Shown here piece after piece: positions 1 through 3,975 of a DNA stretch of 6,818 bases; within the stretch, counting starts at the first letter, position 1, and each line of letters opens with the position of its first letter. The notes beneath the pieces were generated by a model that did not search any database, was not told the origin of the DNA, and saw only the letters and a program-made list of their open reading frames with translations. Source of the stretch: a bacterium. Lineage in GTDB: Bacteria; Krumholzibacteriota; Krumholzibacteria; LZORAL124-64-63. The stretch covers positions 1 through 6,818 of the forward strand of contig JAASSM010000096.1 of assembly GCA_021767885.1 (NCBI GenBank), given 5' to 3'. Position numbers and translations under genes: made by a program.

Positions 1-534
1 CGCCTCTCGCGGGGCGACGTCCTGGGCATGGCGCTGGTGCTCGGTGCGGTCCTGCTCACCACCCGGGCCGTCCCGCCTGGTGGCGTGTCGCGACGGGCGC
101 TCCTGGTGGGCATCCTCCTCGGCTGCCTGAGCATGGGAGCGCTCAGCCTGGGGATCGTCATCGTCAAGCCCGTCCTCTCCGATCAGCCGGTGGTCTGGGT
201 GACGGCCATGCGCCAGTTCGCGGCCCTCGGCGCCCTGCTCCTCGCCGCGGCGCTCCCCGGACCGCGACGCGAGTATGCGCAGATCCTGCGACTGGATCGG
301 CGCATGCTGTACTGGGCGCTCCCGGGGACGGTGCTCGGCAGCTACCTCGCGCTCATGTCCTGGATCGCCGGGATGAAGTTCACCCCGGCGGGGGCGGCCG
401 CGGCGTTGAACCAGACCGCCATCGTCTACATCATCCTGCTGGCCCGCGTGGTCCTCGGCGAACCGCTCACCCGGCGCCGGCTCGGCGCCTGCGCGCTGGC
501 GATCGCCGGCGTGTTCTTCGTGATCCTCGCCTGA
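1..534 (+). CDS. DMT/EamA-family transporter, C-terminal part (5' truncated by window edge)
   Basis: The reading frame is open from base 1 to the TGA at 532-534, giving 177 residues with no start in view. The first ATG, at 28, lies inside a membrane segment and is unlikely to be the true start. The protein shows a hydrophobic segment (about residues 10-24), a basic linker (RR at about 31-32), then five more hydrophobic segments (about 34-58, 63-84, 100-123, 126-146 and 157-177). This matches the end of the first and all of the second EamA repeat of a 10-TM drug/metabolite transporter. Typical second-repeat features are visible: a small-residue-rich segment ending in NQT, then a GEPLTRRRLGA turn before the last helix. 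Such proteins are inner-membrane carriers for metabolites, amino acids or drugs; the substrate cannot be read from sequence. By family length about 120-140 residues are missing. It precedes the efflux operon in the same direction but is separated by a 103-nt gap with its own promoter, so it is probably a separate unit. Confidence 0.85.
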   Translation, partial: RLSRGDVLGMALVLGAVLLTTRAVPPGGVSRRALLVGILLGCLSMGALSLGIVIVKPVLSDQPVVWVTAMRQFAALGALLLAAALPGPRREYAQILRLDRRMLYWALPGTVLGSYLALMSWIAGMKFTPAGAAAALNQTAIVYIILLARVVLGEPLTRRRLGACALAIAGVFFVILA

Positions 535-549
535 GGGCCCTCGCGCGAC

Positions 550-574
550 GGGCCGGGATCCCGCCCTTGCTTTT
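550..574 (+). terminator. Possible weak rho-independent terminator after the EamA gene
   Basis: Just after the EamA stop codon the palindrome CGGGATCCCG (554-563) is extended by an outer GGG/CCT pairing across one C-C mismatch (550-552 with 565-567). It is followed by a T-rich tract, TTGCTTTT (567-574). The stem is short and interrupted, and the T tract is broken by GC. A competing hairpin can form upstream between GGCCC (536-540) and GGGCC (550-554). The position fits termination of the transporter transcript, but the T tract also serves as the -35 region of the next promoter, so its T-richness may have that cause instead. Confidence 0.3.
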
Positions 575-596
575 CCTGAAACAATAGTTATATAAC
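567..596 (+). promoter_or_regulatory. Predicted sigma70-type promoter of the tetR-efflux operon
   Basis: TTGCTT (567-572) resembles a -35 box and TATAAC (591-596) a -10 box, with an 18-nt spacer; an overlapping TATATA at 589-594 would give 16 nt. This is the only AT-rich stretch in an otherwise very GC-rich window and it sits directly upstream of the tetR gene. Transcription would begin near 603-605, leaving a leader of about 33 nt before the ATG at 638. No other gap downstream could hold a promoter for the pump genes, so this one probably drives the whole operon. The -10 box lies inside the inverted repeats listed separately, as expected for repression by blocking RNA polymerase. Confidence 0.6.
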
Positions 597-608
597 GGCC
601 GTTGTTTC
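578..608. promoter_or_regulatory. Candidate TetR operator: nested inverted repeats over the promoter
   Basis: Three symmetries overlap here. The outer arms GAAACAA (578-584) and TTGTTTC (602-608) are a perfect 7-bp inverted repeat with a 17-bp centre. Inside are two perfect 10-bp palindromes, GTTATATAAC (587-596) and AACGGCCGTT (594-603), sharing the AAC at 594-596. Read another way, AAC and GTT triplets alternate every 7 bp: AAC 580, GTT 587, AAC 594, GTT 601. The array covers the -10 box and the predicted start site of the operon whose first gene encodes a TetR protein. TetR dimers bind inverted repeats of this size, and two dimers on overlapping half-sites is a known arrangement in the family (for example QacR). 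That the neighbouring repressor binds here is inference from position and symmetry. Confidence 0.6.
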
Positions 609-624
609 CTGGTGGACCCCACCG

Positions 625-629
625 AGGAG
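625..629 (+). promoter_or_regulatory. Ribosome binding site deciding the tetR start
   Basis: AGGAG lies 8 nt before the ATG at 638, a good Shine-Dalgarno spacing. An in-frame TTG at 602 would add 12 residues, but it falls inside the operator, at or before the predicted transcription start, and has no purine-rich site ahead of it. This supports 638 as the start. Confidence 0.65.
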
Positions 630-637
630 CCCGGAGC

Positions 638-1297
638 ATGGCCAGAAAGACCATCTTTTCCCGTGATGACGTGGTCGCCGCGGCCTTCACCGTCCTCGAG
701 ACGCAGGGTCTCGCGGCGGTCACCGCGCGCCGGGTGGCCGACGCCATGGGTGCCTCGACCGCGCCGGTCTACAGCAACTTCGCCAGCATGGAGGAGCTCC
801 TCGACGCCGTGATGACGCGTGCGTCGGAGATGATCGTCGCCTCGTGCCGCCGGCCGTGGACGGAGGATGCGTTCCTGAACATGGGCGTGGGGTTCGTCCA
901 CTTCGTCCACGATCACCCGCAGCTGTTCCGGGCGCTCTACCTGGACAGTGCCTGGGGTGGCCGCAACGAGGAGCTCGTCTTCGCCGCGCTCCTCGAGGAT
1001 CTCGCCAGGCACCCCGTCCTCGGCCAGCTGCCGGCCGATCACCGCGACGAGCTGCTCTTCCAGGCCAGCGTCTACACCATGGGGCTGGCCACCTCCCTCG
1101 TCACCGGGGTCTGGCCGGATCCCGATCTCCAGCAGGCCGAGTCGTGGCTGCGCAGCGTGGGCGGTCTGCTCGCCCGGGCGGCGATGGAATCGGCCGGCCT
1201 GCCCATGCCGCCGGAGATGGCCCGCTCGCTCGGGGAGTTCGTGGTGCCGTGGCGGCCGCCGCGCTGCCCTGGACGCAAGGAAGGATCCCATGATTGA
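638..1297 (+). CDS. TetR/AcrR-family transcriptional regulator
   Basis: The gene encodes 219 residues, the usual TetR length (about 190-230). The N-terminal DNA-binding domain spans about residues 8-55: a first helix (DDVVAAAFTVLETQG), then a helix-turn-helix with TARRVADAMGAS as the positioning helix and turn and TAPVYSNFASMEELL as the recognition helix and following segment. The PVY-x-x-F element is characteristic of the family. The rest (about 60-219) is the helical ligand-binding and dimerisation half, with the common HPQLFRALYL motif near 93-102; I could not assign its C-terminal subfamily. Such proteins usually repress a nearby promoter and let go when a small molecule binds. Here the gene is first in the efflux operon, directly downstream of an inverted-repeat array, which suggests self-repression together with the pump. 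Its end overlaps the next gene by 8 nt, so regulator and channel are translationally linked. A tandem 9-bp repeat (893-910) encodes FVHFVH. Confidence 0.9.
   Translation: MARKTIFSRDDVVAAAFTVLETQGLAAVTARRVADAMGASTAPVYSNFASMEELLDAVMTRASEMIVASCRRPWTEDAFLNMGVGFVHFVHDHPQLFRALYLDSAWGGRNEELVFAALLEDLARHPVLGQLPADHRDELLFQASVYTMGLATSLVTGVWPDPDLQQAESWLRSVGGLLARAAMESAGLPMPPEMARSLGEFVVPWRPPRCPGRKEGSHD
893..910 (+). repeat. Tandem 9-bp duplication inside the tetR gene (TTCGTCCAC x2)
   Basis: TTCGTCCAC occurs twice head to tail, at 893-901 and 902-910, in frame. It encodes Phe-Val-His twice (residues 86-91), followed by Asp-His, so three histidines (88, 91, 93) fall within six residues. The repeat may come from replication slippage or may be chance convergence in an F/V/H-rich helix. 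Because it is a multiple of three it leaves the frame intact. Confidence 0.6.
1277..1285 (+). promoter_or_regulatory. Ribosome binding site of the TolC-like gene, inside the tetR 3' end
   Basis: AAGGAAGGA ends 4 nt before the ATG at 1290; its first AAGGA is 8 nt away. It lies within the last codons of tetR. It supports starting the TolC-like gene at 1290, giving an 8-nt overlap, even though the same frame is open well upstream through the tetR gene. Confidence 0.65.
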
Positions 1298-2837
1298 CAT
1301 CCCATCCCCTCGCCGGGATCGACGCGATCGCCATCCACGGTCACCGCTGGCGGCCCTCGCCCTGATCGGCCTGCTCTGGGCCTCCGGTGCGGGGGGCGAA
1401 CCCCTGCCCAGGCCGCAGTACACGCCGGTGGCGCCCCTGGGCGAGACCGTCATCGCCCGTCCTGGTGCGCCGGCGCCGCTGGACCTGACGGCCTGCCTCG
1501 AGGCCGCCCTGGCCCGGAACGACAGCCTGCAGGCCGAGCGCCAGCGCCGCGACGAGCTCGCCGGGCAGAAGCAGCAGGCGCTGGCCACGGGTCTGCCCAC
1601 GCTCGATCTGGTGGGGGACTGGACGCGCCGGCGCGATCCCAGCTTCGCCCTCGATCCGACGTTCGGCGGGGACGGTGGCGGCCTCGGCGCCCCGGTGGGG
1701 GCCGACCCCTGGTTCGACGACTGGCTCGCCGGCTTCGGATCGTTCATCCCCAGCGCGGAGAACATCCCGGCCAGCACCTTCTGGACCACCCGCGTGAGCC
1801 TGAACTGGGAGATCAACCCGCTGAAGATCCTCGGTGCGGTGGGCGCGGCCAATCTGGGTCTGGAGCGCCAGGAACTGCTCATCAGGGCCGCCGAGCATGC
1901 CACCGCCGAGCGGGTGATCGGCGCCTACCACGGGGTGCTCATGATGGCCGAGGCGGTCAACGCGCTGCAGGCGCAGTACGCCAACCAGGAGGAACTGCTC
2001 GGGCTGACCAGGCTCCGGTTCGAGCTGGGATTCGCCACCCGGCTGGACACGTTGCAGGCCGCCGTCGCCCTGGCCAACCTGGAGCCCCGCCTGCGCAGCG
2101 CCCGGCAGCGGGTGGCCGATGCCGGCGCGAACCTCAACGCCGTGATGGGTCGCGACCCGGCCGCCGCCCTGACCGTGGTCAACGAGCAGCCGCTGGAACT
2201 GATGGCCATCGACCGGGACCGGGCCCTCCAGCTTGCCCGGCAGCGCCCGGAGCTGGCGGCGGTCGAGCGGCTGGTCGGCATGCTCGGCAACCAGCGGCGG
2301 GCCCAGACGGCCGACGCCCGGCCATACCTGACGCTCCACGGCAGCTACGGCTGGGTGGGCACCGAGTTCGACACCCAGTTCGATGACGGGCACGAGCAGT
2401 GGACCGCCTCGGTGGCGCTGAACGTTCCGCTGTTCAACGGGCTGCTCACCCGCGGCCAGGTGAGCGAGACGCGCGCGCGGATCCGCCGCACGGAGATCGA
2501 GCTGCGCGGATGGCAGCGGCAGGCCGAGGTGCAGGTCCTGGGCATCCTCAACGAGCTCGAGACCGCCCGTCGCAATCTCGGCGCCGCGGAGATGAACCTC
2601 ACGCGGGCCGAGGAGGCCCTCGAGGAGAGCCTCCTCATGTACCAGCTCGGCAAGGCGGCCTACCTGTCCGTCCTCGACGCCGAGGCCAACCACCTGACCG
2701 CGCGCCGCACGCTCATCGAGGCGCGATATCAGGTCCTCACGCTCACGGCCAGTCTCAAGCGCGCCGTGGGCCATTCGCCCGCGGAGCCGCTGACGGCCAT
2801 CGCGGGCCTGACCACGGCCGACCAGGAGAGGGAGTAG
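1290..2837 (+). CDS. TolC-family outer-membrane efflux channel
   Basis: The product is 515 residues, near the usual 450-500 of outer-membrane efflux proteins. The start has an arginine-rich segment (8-17) followed by a hydrophobic stretch (about 19-36, LAALALIGLLWASGAGG), which reads as a Sec signal peptide. Two OEP repeats follow: about 66-290 (starting DLTACLEAALARNDSLQAE) and about 305-495 (starting DRALQLARQRPELAAVERL). Each has a first helix, a beta segment (LPTLDLVGDW near 102; RPYLTLHGSYGW near 344), a second beta segment (SLNWEINPLK near 170; ALNVPLFNG near 376) and long Ala/Glu/Arg-rich coiled-coil helices. The LGKAAYLSVLDAEANHLTA signature near 453-472 is typical of the last helix. 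It should form a trimeric outer-membrane duct docking to the adaptor encoded 4 nt downstream. Between the two strands of repeat 1 lies an extra Gly/Asp/Trp-rich stretch (about 115-163), probably a long surface loop. No lipobox is seen, unlike the OprM/NodT branch. The 1290 start is favoured over the long upstream frame extension because of its ribosome site and signal peptide. Confidence 0.92.
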   Translation: MIDIPSPRRDRRDRHPRSPLAALALIGLLWASGAGGEPLPRPQYTPVAPLGETVIARPGAPAPLDLTACLEAALARNDSLQAERQRRDELAGQKQQALATGLPTLDLVGDWTRRRDPSFALDPTFGGDGGGLGAPVGADPWFDDWLAGFGSFIPSAENIPASTFWTTRVSLNWEINPLKILGAVGAANLGLERQELLIRAAEHATAERVIGAYHGVLMMAEAVNALQAQYANQEELLGLTRLRFELGFATRLDTLQAAVALANLEPRLRSARQRVADAGANLNAVMGRDPAAALTVVNEQPLELMAIDRDRALQLARQRPELAAVERLVGMLGNQRRAQTADARPYLTLHGSYGWVGTEFDTQFDDGHEQWTASVALNVPLFNGLLTRGQVSETRARIRRTEIELRGWQRQAEVQVLGILNELETARRNLGAAEMNLTRAEEALEESLLMYQLGKAAYLSVLDAEANHLTARRTLIEARYQVLTLTASLKRAVGHSPAEPLTAIAGLTTADQERE

Positions 2838-2841
2838 GACC

Positions 2842-3975
2842 ATGAATCGCCGTCAGATCGTCATCGCCACCCTGGTCCTCGCCACCGGGAGCCTGCCCCT
2901 GCTGCTGGGCGGCTGTGGGGAGCCAGTGGACGAGGCGCCCCGCGAGGTGGCCGCCAACGTGCGCGTGATGCCGCTGCAGACCATGCCGGTCACCGAGTAC
3001 CTGGAACTCGCCGGCCCGGTCTTGCCGGTGCGTGGCGCCGACATCAGTAGCGAGGAGAGCGGACGGGTCGCGCTGGTGGACGCCGCCAAGGGCGCCCGCG
3101 TGAAGGCCGGCGGCGCGCTGGTCACGCTCGACCGGCGCCTGGTGGCCGCCGAGCTGCAGGCGGCCGAGGCGGCCCTCGCGCTCGCCGACTACAACCTGGA
3201 CAAGACCCGACAGCTCTTCGAGGCCGGCAAGATCAGCCGGCTCGAACTGCTGCAGGTGGAGGCAGACCGGGCCCGGGCCCTGAGCCAGCGGGACATCGCA
3301 CGCACCCGCCACCAGCGGTCGCGGATCGAGGCGCCCTTCGCCGGCCTGGTGGCCAACCGTTACGTGGAACCGGGCGAACTGGTGACGCCGGGCACCCTGG
3401 TGGCCCGGGTCATCGATCCCTACGTGCTGAAGCTCGAGGGAGCGCTCACCGAGCGCGAGGTGGCCTGGATCGGCGAGGGGATGACCGCCACCGTCGAGCT
3501 GGAGGGGGACGGCGAGACCACCCGGGGCGTGGTGGCCTGGGTCGGCTTCGAGGCGGATCCGCGGACGGGCAAGTTCCCGGTGGAGGTGCACCTGGACAAT
3601 GCGGACCTCCGGTTCCGCAGCGGCGTGATCGGACGGGCGCGCCTGGCCAAGCGCACGGTGGATGGCCTGGTGGTGATCCCGCGGGATGCCGTGCTGCCGG
3701 GGCAGGACGCGGACCATGTCTTCGTGGTCGAGGGGGAGAGTGCCGTCCGCCGGCGGGTGGTCCTCGGCCCGGACCAGGGCCTGATGGTGGCCGTCGAGCG
3801 CGGCCTGGCGCCTGGCGAGCTGCTCGTCGTGCGTGGTCAGCGGGAGCTCACCGACGGCGCCCGCGTGACCGTCACCGAGCGGGTGGCCGCGGGTGACGGG
3901 ACCGCTCCGGACGATCCCGCGGTGATCAAGGCGACCAGTGCCCGGCCTCGCGTCTCCGGGGAGGTGCGCCCGTGA
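2842..3975 (+). CDS. RND efflux periplasmic adaptor (membrane fusion protein), lipoprotein
   Basis: The protein has 377 residues, a standard length for AcrA/HlyD-like adaptors. It begins with a lipoprotein signal: RR at 3-4, a hydrophobic core, and the lipobox Leu22-Gly-Gly-Cys25. It is thus expected to be cleaved before Cys25 and anchored in the inner membrane by lipid. In order: a membrane-proximal strand (about 38-58); the first lipoyl half (about 66-97, with GARVKAGGALVTLD); a helical hairpin (about 98-157); the second lipoyl half (about 158-190, with RIEAPFAGLVANRYVEPGE); a beta-barrel (about 195-270); and the membrane-proximal domain (about 275-345, with VIPRDAVLP). At the hairpin turn Lys121, Leu125 and Ser132 line up with the AcrA R-x3-L-x6-S contact motif for TolC. 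Its job is to join the permease, whose start overlaps its stop by 4 nt, to the TolC-like channel just upstream. A purine-rich AGGAGAGGGAG (2824-2834) serves as ribosome site. The tail after residue 345 looks disordered. Confidence 0.93.
   Translation: MNRRQIVIATLVLATGSLPLLLGGCGEPVDEAPREVAANVRVMPLQTMPVTEYLELAGPVLPVRGADISSEESGRVALVDAAKGARVKAGGALVTLDRRLVAAELQAAEAALALADYNLDKTRQLFEAGKISRLELLQVEADRARALSQRDIARTRHQRSRIEAPFAGLVANRYVEPGELVTPGTLVARVIDPYVLKLEGALTEREVAWIGEGMTATVELEGDGETTRGVVAWVGFEADPRTGKFPVEVHLDNADLRFRSGVIGRARLAKRTVDGLVVIPRDAVLPGQDADHVFVVEGESAVRRRVVLGPDQGLMVAVERGLAPGELLVVRGQRELTDGARVTVTERVAAGDGTAPDDPAVIKATSARPRVSGEVRP
3958..3966 (+). promoter_or_regulatory. Strong ribosome binding site deciding the GTG start of the RND permease
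   Basis: GGGGAGGTG contains a near-perfect anti-16S complement, GGAGGT (3960-3965), 6 nt before the GTG at 3972. The GTG overlaps the adaptor stop in a GTGA. The next in-frame ATG (4008) would delete the first 12 residues, a short cytoplasmic segment typical of RND permeases, and lacks a comparable site. This argues for the GTG start and for translational coupling. Confidence 0.75.

Noticed and set aside
602..637. A TTG start at 602 adding 12 residues to the TetR protein
   Set aside because: It lies inside the inverted repeat and around the likely transcription start, with no ribosome site; ATG 638 has AGGAG at a good distance and gives a standard TetR N-terminus.
948..1289. The upstream in-frame extension of the TolC-like frame back to 948
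   Set aside because: The extra 114 residues would overlap tetR out of frame, are Arg/Pro/Ser-rich, and would bury the signal peptide. ATG 1290 has a ribosome site.
467..1903. A 478-codon minus-strand open frame across the EamA end, promoter and tetR
   Set aside because: It runs through the promoter/operator and several real genes, and its product is Arg/Ala/Ser-rich without any recognisable domain.
1341..2843. A 500-codon open frame on the minus strand opposite the TolC-like gene
   Set aside because: It is a mirror of a GC-rich coding gene: low-complexity, Arg/Gly/His/Gln/Glu-rich translation with no domain pattern, while the plus strand shows two clear OEP repeats and a signal peptide.
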